From NCBI GenBank assembly GCA_006226965.1, contig SBGQ01000025.1, positions 1 to 61,456 on the forward strand: a stretch of DNA of 61,456 nt, read 5' to 3'. Shown piece by piece: positions 8,259-17,702 of the stretch (its first letter is position 1; each line of letters opens with the position of its first letter). The position numbers were made by a program, and so were the translations under genes. The notes below the pieces were generated by a model. The model was given only the letters and a program-made list of their open reading frames with translations, did not search any database and was not told the origin of the DNA. The stretch comes from a bacterium (lineage in GTDB: Bacteria > Bacteroidota > Rhodothermia > Balneolales > M1805).

Positions 8259-9989
8259 ATGCAAAACATGGACGACCTGGAAAACAGGCGGAATAAATTT
8301 GAGCTAAAAGCCATTCTCGATAGCAGTCGTCTTCTTATAGAATCGCACGATACTGACTTTATTATGAGTAACCTGTTATTAAACCTTATGGGAAAACTCA
8401 TGATTACAAAATCGGCCGTTTTTATTTATGATGAAGACGCTGAATGTTTTTTTGCTACACACACCAAAGGCAGACTTAGTTTCCAAACCAATTTTAGAAT
8501 TGATTGGGAAATACCGGATTCCTATAAGGCTCATACTATTCATACCATAAAAAACGAATCCACTGACTATCCTTCAAACTTTTGGGAAAATGATTTAAAA
8601 ACGATTGTTCATATTAAAACGAGCAATCAATATTTAGGATTTATTTTACTCGGCCCGAAGCTTAACAAAGAAGTTCTAAGCCAACGTGAAATCGATTTTG
8701 TAACCAGCTTAGTAATTATCCTCTCGGTTTCTATTGCTAATTCTCAATTATTCAGCGGATTAAAACAAGCGAACCGCAATCTTGACAAAAAAGTACAAGA
8801 ACTCCACACTCTATTCGATCTAAGCAAAGAATTTTCTGCAACTGTTGAACGCGACCAAATTCTTCGCATTTTCAAATTTGCCTTATTAGGTCAGATGTTT
8901 ATTAAATCGTTCTTTTTAATATTTGATAGAAATGGAGCAAAATCGGTTTTAGCAAGAAGCGGAGTTCCCAAACAAATCGAAGATTCCGATTTAGTTCCTA
9001 TCTACGATAAGGTAAACGAACCCATCCACTTAGATTTATTCGATGAAAACCCCTATTCTGAAATTGATGGATTAAATTTTCAGTTACTGCTACCCTTACG
9101 TTTGCAAGACAAAAAACAAGCTATCTTGGGTGTAGGACCACGTGCAAATGGCGAAAAATTCACGGAATCAGACATCAACTTTTTATATTCGTTGGGCAAT
9201 TTGGTATTGATGTCCATCCAAAAAACTTATTTGCTGGAAGAACAAATTGAGAAAGAGCGCATAGAAAAAGAATTGAATATCGCCCGAGATATTCAAAAAC
9301 GCCTATTACCTAATAAGATTCCCAAACTCACATCTTATCAATTATCAGCACTAAATGAACCGTCGCAATTTGTTGGTGGCGATTATTATGATGTAATTCA
9401 AGCCGGGGATGATAAAGCGGTTATTGCCATTGCGGACGTAACGGGCAAAGGCATCCCTGCATCTTTAATTATGGCAAACTTACAAGCCATGTTACATCTT
9501 CTAAACGACTCCAGCTTAGACTTACCAGCAAAAACAGGCAAAATTAACAATATCATTTACGAAAATACTCCGCCTGATATTTTTATAACGTTTTTTTGGG
9601 GGCTACTCAATGCCAGAGAGCATCAATTTACATATGTGAATGCAGGGCACAATGCCCCGCTTCTTTACAGAGCTAAAACCGGAGAATTTGAAGAGCTAAC
9701 GAAAGGCGGATTGCTAATCGGTGCACTTCAAACCTTGATGCCGTACCAGTCCGAAACGGTTGAATTACAGCGCGGAGATATTATTGTATTTTTTACCGAT
9801 GGTGTTACCGAAGCGATGGATGAACTAGACGAAGAATATGAAGAAGCACGCCTGAAAGCTTTGATAAAAAAACGCGCCTCTTTATCAGCGGAAGAGTTAA
9901 AAACTGAAATTGTGCTGGATGTAAAGTCGTATTGTGATAATCAGTTAGGCGATGATTTAACTCTAATTGTTTTAAAAAGAGATTCCTAG
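8259..9989 (+). CDS. GAF-SpoIIE PP2C-type serine phosphatase (RsbU-like)
   Basis: This 576-residue cytoplasmic protein should dephosphorylate the STAS protein and so turn the switch on. A GAF-like region (about 25-165), a short coiled coil (175-195) and a second GAF-like region (about 195-335) precede the SpoIIE/PP2C domain (380-575). Metal-binding motifs of PP2C are visible: GGDYYD with D375 and D378, then IADVTGKGIPAS, FFTDGVTE and GDDLTL. There is no membrane span, so the GAF units probably sense a cytosolic ligand or partner. It follows the kinase gene after 11 bases. Its stop overlaps the convergent transglycosylase gene by four bases (CTAG). Confidence 0.93.
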   Translation: MQNMDDLENRRNKFELKAILDSSRLLIESHDTDFIMSNLLLNLMGKLMITKSAVFIYDEDAECFFATHTKGRLSFQTNFRIDWEIPDSYKAHTIHTIKNESTDYPSNFWENDLKTIVHIKTSNQYLGFILLGPKLNKEVLSQREIDFVTSLVIILSVSIANSQLFSGLKQANRNLDKKVQELHTLFDLSKEFSATVERDQILRIFKFALLGQMFIKSFFLIFDRNGAKSVLARSGVPKQIEDSDLVPIYDKVNEPIHLDLFDENPYSEIDGLNFQLLLPLRLQDKKQAILGVGPRANGEKFTESDINFLYSLGNLVLMSIQKTYLLEEQIEKERIEKELNIARDIQKRLLPNKIPKLTSYQLSALNEPSQFVGGDYYDVIQAGDDKAVIAIADVTGKGIPASLIMANLQAMLHLLNDSSLDLPAKTGKINNIIYENTPPDIFITFFWGLLNAREHQFTYVNAGHNAPLLYRAKTGEFEELTKGGLLIGALQTLMPYQSETVELQRGDIIVFFTDGVTEAMDELDEEYEEARLKALIKKRASLSAEELKTEIVLDVKSYCDNQLGDDLTLIVLKRDS

Positions 9990-11476
9990 TTAATCATTTT
10001 ACCCATTCCAATAATTGTTTTTGATAAGGTGTGATCCGCGCGCTCAGAAATGCTCAAAATCGTTGTGTACATCTCATGTCTATTTAACACTTCTTTCACA
10101 TATTTCACCGTTTCTATACCTCGGCAAAACCCATATCTAGCATCTTTGTAATATTGTCGCTTCATCAACTTCAATAACGCATCTTCAACATAAACCCAGC
10201 TATTGGGGTCTTTATACAAATCCATAGCTATTCTTCGTGCATCCGTAACATGGCCGACACCAGCATTATATGTAGCTAAGGCAAGCGCCCATCTGTTTTT
10301 TTCATCTAAATAACTGTAATGCTCCAGATTTTCTTTTAAAATCCTGATTCCTTCACGAATATTTGTATCTAAATCATATAATTCTTGTTCTGAATATTTG
10401 CTGAATCGTTTATTTACCTGCATCAATCCGATAGCGCCGGCCCAACTTTTTGCATACGGGTCAAACTTTGACTCTTGAGCAGCAATAGAAACGATCATCT
10501 TCCAATCAACTCCCATTGAGTCAGCGATTGGGCGAATTAAGTTGTCAAATGGAGAGAGTACGCCCGCATATTTGGCTTCGTTTGATGCTGTTTTATAGGC
10601 AAATAGTTTTTTATTGTCTTCGAAGTATCTGTTGAGCAAAATATTTAAAATGGCACTTCTTTTAGGTTGATTATCATCCCCGATTCGATAATGCTTATCA
10701 ACGAAAGCATCTAACTTTTGCTTTAACATAGGGCTATTTGCTCGAATTCCCCATGCTACTGAATCTAAATCAGCTATTTTCGGACCGAGAGCGATTCCGC
10801 TTAGATAGGTTTGTGCTGCATAAAACAAATTATCGTCAGCGACTGTAGCCTCAAATTCACCGTTGGATACACCCATAATTATAGCTTCGGTATCCCAATC
10901 TTCTGAAACTACTTCAATATCAATAGGATAACCTTGGTCTTTTAAATCCATTAAACGATAATAATAGCTGCTATTTTTTCTTACAGAAATAGGAATATCT
11001 GCCAAATCTTGAAAATTCTGAACAAATTGTGCTTTAGATTCAGGAAGGACAACGAACGGAGATACACGATTATACGGGTTTGAAAAAGCATGGTATAAAC
11101 TTCGTTGCTCGTTTATAGTGTAATTTGCTGCGATTACATCTCCTTCACCGCTATTTAGCAAATCAATCGGATTTTGATGTTCTTGAACAATTACAACTTC
11201 TAAAGCCAACTCATTTTCATCGGCAAATGTTTTTAAAAAATCGTATTCAAAACCATGTTCAACGCCGTTATGCAGAAAATAAGAAATAGAATTATATCGG
11301 GTGATTAACCTTAGACTTCCTCTGTCTTTAATTGCATCCCAATCTAACTCAACCGGATCTAACACATTGACATTCAGTGGATTATCTTTTGCAGGAAAAC
11401 ATCCGAACATTAAAGATAAACTCACGACCACTAAACTAAGTGCTACCCTGCGATATGTAGTTGCATAATTTTGCAT
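9986..11476 (-). CDS. MltF-like membrane-bound lytic murein transglycosylase
   Basis: The 496-residue lipoprotein (lipobox LMFGC, C26) combines a periplasmic solute-binding domain of the SBP_bac_3 type (about 45-275) with a C-terminal SLT lysozyme-like domain (about 315-450). The catalytic glutamate is E335 in IAAQESKFDP, followed by GAIGLMQV (348-355) and ATYNAG (411-416). This is the architecture of MltF, which cleaves peptidoglycan glycan strands to 1,6-anhydro products and whose first domain senses muropeptides. Its 3' end overlaps the stop of the phosphatase gene on the other strand by four bases. Confidence 0.92.
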   Translation of the reverse strand: MQNYATTYRRVALSLVVVSLSLMFGCFPAKDNPLNVNVLDPVELDWDAIKDRGSLRLITRYNSISYFLHNGVEHGFEYDFLKTFADENELALEVVIVQEHQNPIDLLNSGEGDVIAANYTINEQRSLYHAFSNPYNRVSPFVVLPESKAQFVQNFQDLADIPISVRKNSSYYYRLMDLKDQGYPIDIEVVSEDWDTEAIIMGVSNGEFEATVADDNLFYAAQTYLSGIALGPKIADLDSVAWGIRANSPMLKQKLDAFVDKHYRIGDDNQPKRSAILNILLNRYFEDNKKLFAYKTASNEAKYAGVLSPFDNLIRPIADSMGVDWKMIVSIAAQESKFDPYAKSWAGAIGLMQVNKRFSKYSEQELYDLDTNIREGIRILKENLEHYSYLDEKNRWALALATYNAGVGHVTDARRIAMDLYKDPNSWVYVEDALLKLMKRQYYKDARYGFCRGIETVKYVKEVLNRHEMYTTILSISERADHTLSKTIIGMGKMIN

Positions 11477-11564
11477 TGGACACCCATTTTGCGAATTAAA
11501 AATCGCTGTCTCTAGCTAAATCTGCGGTTTTTTAAGCTAAGTTCATAATTAAAAATTATTTACA

Positions 11565-12494
11565 CTAAGCTGAGGTTTTAGTCATTTTTTGATTTCCAAA
11601 CCATGTTAAACCAACCCCAGATACAATTACTAGCATGGCTAAAAGTGCAAATACAGAAGGATATTCATGAAAAAAGTACACTCCAAAAAGTGTTGCCAAT
11701 GTTGGCTCAACTAAAATAGTTGTCGATAAAATTGTGGGGGAAACAAATTTAACGGCATAATTCATAGCGCCATGCCCTAAAATTTGTGGTCCAATCGCCA
11801 TACCGACTGCAACCCAAATTGCATAGTCGGGCAACATTAATTCACCCGGAAGTAAAACACCCAGCACAATACATGTGATGGCAGAACCAACGTAGATTGG
11901 AGATACATAACCTAACCAAGTAGTATGTTGCCTCACTTTTCTGCTAATCATAAAATAAACAGCAAAAACGGCTGCCGCAGCAAAAGCTAAAAAATCACCC
12001 CACAAAGCATCAGGGAAAGTCCCTTTCATAGTTAAATTATCAGCGTAGCCGAGAAGTAACGAACCGATAAACGAAACAAAGACTCCACCCCAAATCCACT
12101 TATTAAATCGAACTTTAAAGAATAGTTGTTCACCTATTATCAGCAGAATCGGATGAATTGTAACCAACACCGAAGCCGATGCTACCGATGTATATCTTAA
12201 TGAACTAATCCATAAAATGAAGTGTAAACCTAAACAAATGCCGCTAATGGTTTTCAGCAAGAACAAATTCTTTACCGCAGTAAATTCTTTAGCCGTTTTT
12301 TCATGCTTAAGTTCATATTGGTAATAAAACGGCGTAATAAACAATACGGCAAAAAAAGTACGCCATACAGCTAATGCGATTGGATTTACATCTCCAGCCC
12401 ACCTCACTAAAATGGGCGCGAATGCAAAGGCTAATAATCCTACTGCTAAAAAGGTAATCGTACGAATGTCTAAGCCAAGCGACTTACTAGACAT
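11565..12494 (-). CDS. EamA/DMT-family transporter
   Basis: A 309-residue polytopic membrane protein with about ten spans arranged as two EamA repeats, the architecture of the drug/metabolite transporter superfamily. Hallmarks seen are the early ARxxF-like ILVRWAGDVNPIALAVWR segment and the ILGHGAMNYAVK and LVEPTLATLFG segments of the second repeat. The substrate cannot be predicted. Its start overlaps the stop of the DUF4293 gene by one base (TAATG), so the two are co-translated. Confidence 0.88.
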   Translation of the reverse strand: MSSKSLGLDIRTITFLAVGLLAFAFAPILVRWAGDVNPIALAVWRTFFAVLFITPFYYQYELKHEKTAKEFTAVKNLFLLKTISGICLGLHFILWISSLRYTSVASASVLVTIHPILLIIGEQLFFKVRFNKWIWGGVFVSFIGSLLLGYADNLTMKGTFPDALWGDFLAFAAAAVFAVYFMISRKVRQHTTWLGYVSPIYVGSAITCIVLGVLLPGELMLPDYAIWVAVGMAIGPQILGHGAMNYAVKFVSPTILSTTILVEPTLATLFGVYFFHEYPSVFALLAMLVIVSGVGLTWFGNQKMTKTSA

Positions 12495-12901
12495 TAACGA
12501 ATCCTATCCATCGATTTTACAAGTTCATGATCTTTTTTCACACTTGCTTTAGCCAAGAATTGTGTTAAAACTCCGGCAATCGGCAAACCGAGTGATGCTA
12601 ATTCATCCCAAAGATAGGTTCCAAAACCACCCAAAGAAACAACAACCCCAACAGCTGAGCCTAAAACTACCGCCTGAAACATGACGGTGTATGTAATCCA
12701 CTGCATTTGTTTTACTCTGTCTCTAAAAAGAAAAATGGTATATAGACTTAAGGCTCCGGAAAATGCCAATGCTGCATAATGAGTAGAACTTAACCATGCC
12801 GAAGGGTCATCACTAATTTTACCAAACAATGGAGTAAACAAAAAAGCTACATTTAGAACTACTGAGAGCGAGAGATATACGGTTTGAATACGCTGAATCA
12901 T
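12494..12901 (-). CDS. DUF4293 membrane protein
   Basis: This 135-residue protein has four predicted membrane spans and the opening MIQRIQTVYLSLS that characterises the Bacteroidota DUF4293 family. Function is unknown. A longer in-frame reading from 12958 exists, but a promoter (12929-12959) lies inside that extension and the family begins at MIQRIQ, so the ATG at 12901 is chosen. It is the first gene of a two-gene unit with the EamA transporter. Confidence 0.82.
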   Translation of the reverse strand: MIQRIQTVYLSLSVVLNVAFLFTPLFGKISDDPSAWLSSTHYAALAFSGALSLYTIFLFRDRVKQMQWITYTVMFQAVVLGSAVGVVVSLGGFGTYLWDELASLGLPIAGVLTQFLAKASVKKDHELVKSMDRIR

Positions 12902-12928
12902 GTGAACGATATAGGTTGTAAATTTCAC

Positions 12929-12959
12929 CAAAGATACTAAATCAAGGCTATGAGCCAAT
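12929..12959 (-). promoter_or_regulatory. promoter of the DUF4293-EamA unit
   Basis: On the minus strand an ATTG (plus 12956-12959) is followed by a 19-base spacer after its TTG core and a perfect TATCTTTG (plus 12929-12936). Transcription would start near 12925, about 25 bases before the ATG at 12901. Confidence 0.5.
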
Positions 12960-12994
12960 AAAAAAGGAGTACCAAATCGAATTGATACTCCTTT
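12957..12994 (-). terminator. terminator of the RND efflux operon
   Basis: On the minus strand AAAGGAGTA (plus 12986-12994) pairs with TACTCCTTT (plus 12963-12971) around a 14-base loop and runs into six T. It lies 20 bases after the stop of the RND pump gene. Confidence 0.8.
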
Positions 12995-13013
12995 AAATTC
13001 TCAACAAAAATGG

Positions 13014-16000
13014 TTATTTGTCCTGATACTCAGGCTTTTCAGATTCTTCGTAAGAATGACCATTTCCATTTGTGTATACATCTGTTGTATCCAAAGCTTG
13101 TTCAATCGTTACTCCTTCTATTTGCGCAACTAATTTAGCTTCAGCATATTCTTTTCCTTTGAAGAAAGCTGTTAACCACATATTAATTGAATCAAAAGTC
13201 AGATATAGAACGGGAACTAAAATTAAGGTAATCGCTGTAGCAAAGCTTAGCCCGACAATTACTGCAGTTGCCATTGCCGACCACCATGCTGCTTGTTCAC
13301 CGCCGTAGTACACATACTGACCAATGTTTGTAAAGAATTCAATTGGATTTGAGTACAATACCAAGAAGTCAAAGTTAAAACCGATAGCTAATGGAATTAA
13401 ACCAAGAACCGTAGTTACAGCCGTTAAAATTACCGGACGGAAACGTGTTGAGCCAGCTTTAACCAATGACTCTCTGAGCGATAATTTATCTCTGAAACGA
13501 AGTACATCGATATAGTCAATCAATACAATGGCGTTGTTTACAACCACACCGGCAAGCGATACGATACCAATACCGGTCATGATAACAACAAACGGCATTC
13601 TCAAAATCACCATTCCGTAAAATACACCGGCTGTAGACATCATTACTGAAGTGAGGATAATTACAGGTTTTATCAAGGAGTTAAATTGTGAAATCAAGAT
13701 AAAAGCGATCAAGAACATGGCAATTAAGAACGCATTTGCCAAGAATTCCTGAGCTTTTTGTTGTTCTTGATTCTGACCTGTCCAAGTCATTTTATACCCT
13801 TTGGGCAACTCTTTTTCGTAAGGTGATAATAAAGCCTGCACTTCCTTAAGCACATCGTTCGGCGTGAACCCACTTCTAACATCTGCGCCGATAGAAATCA
13901 CACGATTCATATCAATTCGTTTAATTCCGCCGAAGCTTTCATCAACATACCAAGTAGCAATTTCAGATAACGGAATCTGGCGACCTTTATCAGCCATTAC
14001 GTTTAATTCACCAAGGCTGCTCAAATCTTTTCTGTATTGCTCCGCTACGCGAACAGTAATGTCGTATTCATCTTTTCCATCGCGGTATTTTGAAGCTTCT
14101 ACACCGTTTACAGCTTGTCGAACAGTGGAACCAATCACATTTGTTGATAGACCATATTTTGCAGCTTTTTCACGGTCAACAATTACGCGCAGTTCAGGGC
14201 GTGCATCCGGTAAATCTGTATCTAAACCTTCCAGTTTAGAATAGACAGGATCATTCTCAATTTTCTTGATTAAGATGGCTGATATACGCTCTAACTCATC
14301 CATGTTCGTACCGGAAAGTTCAACATTTACAGGCTTACCTGTCGGAGGTCCGTTTTGTTGTTTTTCAACTACAATTGTAGCCCCGACAATTCCTTCATCT
14401 AGGTTTGATCGCATCCATTCAAGTGCTTCAAATGTATCACCAACGCGTTCAGTATAATCTTTAAAAGAAACAACTACTGTACCTAAGTGTGTTGAGGCTC
14501 CGCCGCCGCCAAATCCACCGGAAATTTTCTTTCCTGATGTGGCTACTACAGATTCAACGTCTTCGTAGTTAGGTATGTTTTTAAGGCGTTTTTCAATAAT
14601 CTGAATTACTTCATCTGTTTTCTCAACGCTCGTTCCTACGGGACCTTCTACCTGAACATATAATTGCTTTGGAGGAATTCCTTCCGGAAAAAATTCAACA
14701 GGTGTAGGGAACGCACCAAAAAGCATGAACGCTAAGACAAAAGTTCCTACTGAGATTCCTAGTGTAAAAATCGGATGTTTTAACGCCCATTTTAGTGAGT
14801 TTTCATACTTCTCAACTACATCATTTAATCCTTTTGTTTGCCACCACGTTGAAATTGGGAAAAACGCATATTTATTGATGTAATGAACAGAAACTACAGT
14901 TAAAATTCCCATTCCGGCTATCACTGGCATTGAGAATAACAGAACTAATAAAACCAAACCAATAATTGCATAGAGTGTGATTTTACCGTTGCGAGTCATT
15001 CCCGGTTTATCATCTTTAACACCTTCTAATGTCATGTATTTAGCACACAACACAGGGTTAATTACAAGACCGATAAATAAAGATGATGAAAGGGTTACAA
15101 TGAGTGTTTTAGGTAAAAATCCCATGAATTCACCCACGATACCCGGCCAGAAAGCCATCGGGAAAAATGCGGCTAAGGTTGTTAACGTTCCGGAGATAAT
15201 CGGAATAGCAACTTCACCTGTTCCTTTTTTGGCAGCTGTAATATTATCGTACCCTTCTTCTAAATAGCGATATATGTTCTCTACAACTACAATCGCATTA
15301 TCTACAAGCATCCCTAAAGCAAGAATCAATGAGAATAATACAACCATGTTCATGGTAATTCCGGTAGCCAACAAAATAATGAAGGATAAGAACATGGAAA
15401 GGGGAATGGAAATACCTACGAAAGATGCGTTTTTAACCCCTAAGAAGAAAAGAAGCACTCCAATTACAAGAATTAAACCGGATATAATACTGTTTTCGAG
15501 GTTTGCCACCATGTCTTCAATGTTTTTACTTAACTCGGAAGTAATTTTCACATTGGTTGTTGGTGGGAAGTTTTCACTTTCGTCAGCAATAATTGCCTTT
15601 ACATCGGCTGTAGTTTGTATGATGTTTTCACCTGTTCTTTTCTTAACAGATAACGTAATTACTGGGTCGCCATCTAAGCGCGCATAGGATTCACGATCTT
15701 TGAAACCGAAATCAACATTAGCAACATCACGCAAATAAATCGGATTGTCAGAATTGGCTTTAACTACAATGTTTTCCAATTTTGACGGGTCTTTGTACTC
15801 ACCTGGAATACGAACCAAGAATTTTTTGGAGCCCACTTCAATTGAACCGCCCGGAATAGTAACATTTTCAACCTGAACGGCTTTAATTACATCACCAAAA
15901 CTTAAGCCGAAGTATTTCAATCGCGGTAAATCCACATCAATTTTAACTTCGCGCTCTAGTTCACCGGCCATATCAACTTCCAATACAGACGGTAAACCTT

Positions 16001-16532
16001 CAATTCTGTCTTTTACGTTTTCAGCGATTTTTTTGAGCCTATCCAAGCTATATTGACCGGAAAGGTTCACTTGCATAATCGGGAATTCAGAAAAATTAAT
16101 TTCCTGAATGATTGGCTCTTCGGCAGCAGCCGGTAAATCAGGCTTTGCCAAGTCCACTTTTTCACGAACTTTTTGAAGTGCTTCATCAATATTTACCGAA
16201 GTTTCAAATTCGATATTGATTGAAGAATATCCTTCTGTTGAAGTAGAAGACATCTTTTTGATGTCAGCAATTTCGTTGAGCTTATCTTCAATCTTTTGTG
16301 TGATAAGGCTCTCCATATCCTCCGGAGCCACACCCGGGTACAAACTAATCACAATAATATTTGGAATCGTGATATCGGGCTGTGCTTCTTTTGGAATCGT
16401 TAAATAAGAACGAATACCAATTATGGTAATCAAAAAGAGCATTACTAATACGCTAATGGCATTATCTATCGAAAAAGACGATAGTTTATACTCTTTACGA
16501 TCATCTACGGTTTGATTGTTTTGATTCGACAT
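13014..16532 (-). CDS. RND-family efflux transporter permease
   Basis: This 1172-residue inner-membrane pump of the AcrB/hydrophobe-amphiphile efflux type is the proton-driven component of a tripartite exporter. The TM4 signature GMLVDNAIVVVENI contains the proton-relay D411, and VVNNAIVLIDYID marks TM10. It is about 130 residues longer than AcrB. One extra hydrophobic block with two more predicted spans follows the TM6 region (about residues 510-555), and about 20 residues are inserted before the last span. Similar long RND proteins occur in Bacteroidota. The adaptor gene ends 24 bases upstream. Substrate unknown; TetR control suggests drugs, bile acids or other toxic lipophiles. Confidence 0.95.
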   Translation of the reverse strand: MSNQNNQTVDDRKEYKLSSFSIDNAISVLVMLFLITIIGIRSYLTIPKEAQPDITIPNIIVISLYPGVAPEDMESLITQKIEDKLNEIADIKKMSSTSTEGYSSINIEFETSVNIDEALQKVREKVDLAKPDLPAAAEEPIIQEINFSEFPIMQVNLSGQYSLDRLKKIAENVKDRIEGLPSVLEVDMAGELEREVKIDVDLPRLKYFGLSFGDVIKAVQVENVTIPGGSIEVGSKKFLVRIPGEYKDPSKLENIVVKANSDNPIYLRDVANVDFGFKDRESYARLDGDPVITLSVKKRTGENIIQTTADVKAIIADESENFPPTTNVKITSELSKNIEDMVANLENSIISGLILVIGVLLFFLGVKNASFVGISIPLSMFLSFIILLATGITMNMVVLFSLILALGMLVDNAIVVVENIYRYLEEGYDNITAAKKGTGEVAIPIISGTLTTLAAFFPMAFWPGIVGEFMGFLPKTLIVTLSSSLFIGLVINPVLCAKYMTLEGVKDDKPGMTRNGKITLYAIIGLVLLVLLFSMPVIAGMGILTVVSVHYINKYAFFPISTWWQTKGLNDVVEKYENSLKWALKHPIFTLGISVGTFVLAFMLFGAFPTPVEFFPEGIPPKQLYVQVEGPVGTSVEKTDEVIQIIEKRLKNIPNYEDVESVVATSGKKISGGFGGGGASTHLGTVVVSFKDYTERVGDTFEALEWMRSNLDEGIVGATIVVEKQQNGPPTGKPVNVELSGTNMDELERISAILIKKIENDPVYSKLEGLDTDLPDARPELRVIVDREKAAKYGLSTNVIGSTVRQAVNGVEASKYRDGKDEYDITVRVAEQYRKDLSSLGELNVMADKGRQIPLSEIATWYVDESFGGIKRIDMNRVISIGADVRSGFTPNDVLKEVQALLSPYEKELPKGYKMTWTGQNQEQQKAQEFLANAFLIAMFLIAFILISQFNSLIKPVIILTSVMMSTAGVFYGMVILRMPFVVIMTGIGIVSLAGVVVNNAIVLIDYIDVLRFRDKLSLRESLVKAGSTRFRPVILTAVTTVLGLIPLAIGFNFDFLVLYSNPIEFFTNIGQYVYYGGEQAAWWSAMATAVIVGLSFATAITLILVPVLYLTFDSINMWLTAFFKGKEYAEAKLVAQIEGVTIEQALDTTDVYTNGNGHSYEESEKPEYQDK

Positions 16533-16556
16533 GATTTCGAAATCCTGATTTTAAAA

Positions 16557-17666
16557 TTAGTTTGCAGCTGCCATTGTTTTAGACTCCGTTGTATCCACAA
16601 CAGCAATACGAGTCATATTTTCAATATTTCCGGAACCGCCGGTAATTAATAACTCACCCGGTTTAACTCCTGAATCAATTACAACTCTGTTGTTGAAACT
16701 TGGGCCTAAGGTTACTTTTCTACTTTTCGCAACCCATTTTCCGTCTTTTTCTTTTGATGCAATGAATAACTCATAGCCATTTTCTGTTCTGAAAACATAT
16801 TCTTGACTAATTACGATGGCTTCATCAAAGCTTGCTGTTTCTAAGATTACATTTGCAACCATATCAATTTTGAGCTCGTTGTTTTTGTTAGGAAGCTCAA
16901 TTTCAACTTTAAACGTTCTGGATTGCGTTTGAATACTGCTGGCTACATAGGAAATATCTGACTTAAATGTCTTGTTAACATATGCATCAAAACTGATTTC
17001 AGCGGCGTCACCTTTATGAATTACAGCGGCATAATTTGCAGGAACACCTACTTCAATTTTCACTTTATCCGTTCCGATAATTCTTACCATCGGAGTGCCA
17101 GCACCAACAAGCTCACCAGCTTTAACTAACTGAGACTCAACAACCCCGTTAATCGGTGAGGTTACATTTGTTTTGCGTAATTGAATTTTCAATTGATCTA
17201 AAGACGCTTTGTTTTGCTCGTATAAGTACTTAGCGTTCAAATAACCGATTTCTGTACCGATAGAATCTTCTTTCCAGATTGATTCCAATCTCTTGTAGTT
17301 TTCGTAGGTTGATGCAACTACAGCTTCCATACGCTCAACATCTTTTTTGAGCATCTCGTCATCGATTTTCGCAATAACATCACCAACTGATACTTTTCCG
17401 CCTTCCGGAATGTAATACTTCACGATTTTCCCGGAAACTTCAGCAGAATACTTAATATCGTCTACAGCTTTTACTTCGCCAATTAAACGAATAAAGCTTG
17501 TGAACGGCTCGTTTTCGAGCTCTTTTGTACTTACGTTTACTACTTTTACCGCTTCTTCAGTTGTAGTTTGCGAAGTTTCAGCAGCAGTTGTTTGTTCTGG
17601 TGCTTCCTCTTTGGAGCATGCGGCTAATAAGCCTAAAACAATAATTAATGGGAGAGTTGATTTCAT
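16557..17666 (-). CDS. RND efflux periplasmic adaptor lipoprotein
   Basis: The 369-residue membrane-fusion protein links the RND pump to the TolC-type channel. It starts with MKSTLPLIIV and a lipobox LAAC, so it is lipid-anchored. Order of domains: a biotinyl-lipoyl half (about 75-105, ISGKIVKYYIPEGGKVSVGD), a helical hairpin (about 110-165), the second lipoyl half (TSPINGVVES), a beta-barrel and a membrane-proximal domain. An in-frame TTG 36 bases upstream is rejected because it would bury the signal. It lies between tolC and the pump gene in the same operon. Confidence 0.93.
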   Translation of the reverse strand: MKSTLPLIIVLGLLAACSKEEAPEQTTAAETSQTTTEEAVKVVNVSTKELENEPFTSFIRLIGEVKAVDDIKYSAEVSGKIVKYYIPEGGKVSVGDVIAKIDDEMLKKDVERMEAVVASTYENYKRLESIWKEDSIGTEIGYLNAKYLYEQNKASLDQLKIQLRKTNVTSPINGVVESQLVKAGELVGAGTPMVRIIGTDKVKIEVGVPANYAAVIHKGDAAEISFDAYVNKTFKSDISYVASSIQTQSRTFKVEIELPNKNNELKIDMVANVILETASFDEAIVISQEYVFRTENGYELFIASKEKDGKWVAKSRKVTLGPSFNNRVVIDSGVKPGELLITGGSGNIENMTRIAVVDTTESKTMAAAN

Positions 17667-17702
17667 ACGTTTATTTATTTCTGTTAAGCTCTTATTGTTC
17701 AA

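Noticed and set aside
12902-12958. Longer N-terminus for the DUF4293 protein
   Set aside because: The extension contains the promoter of the gene and adjoins the terminator of the RND operon; family members start at the MIQRIQ segment.
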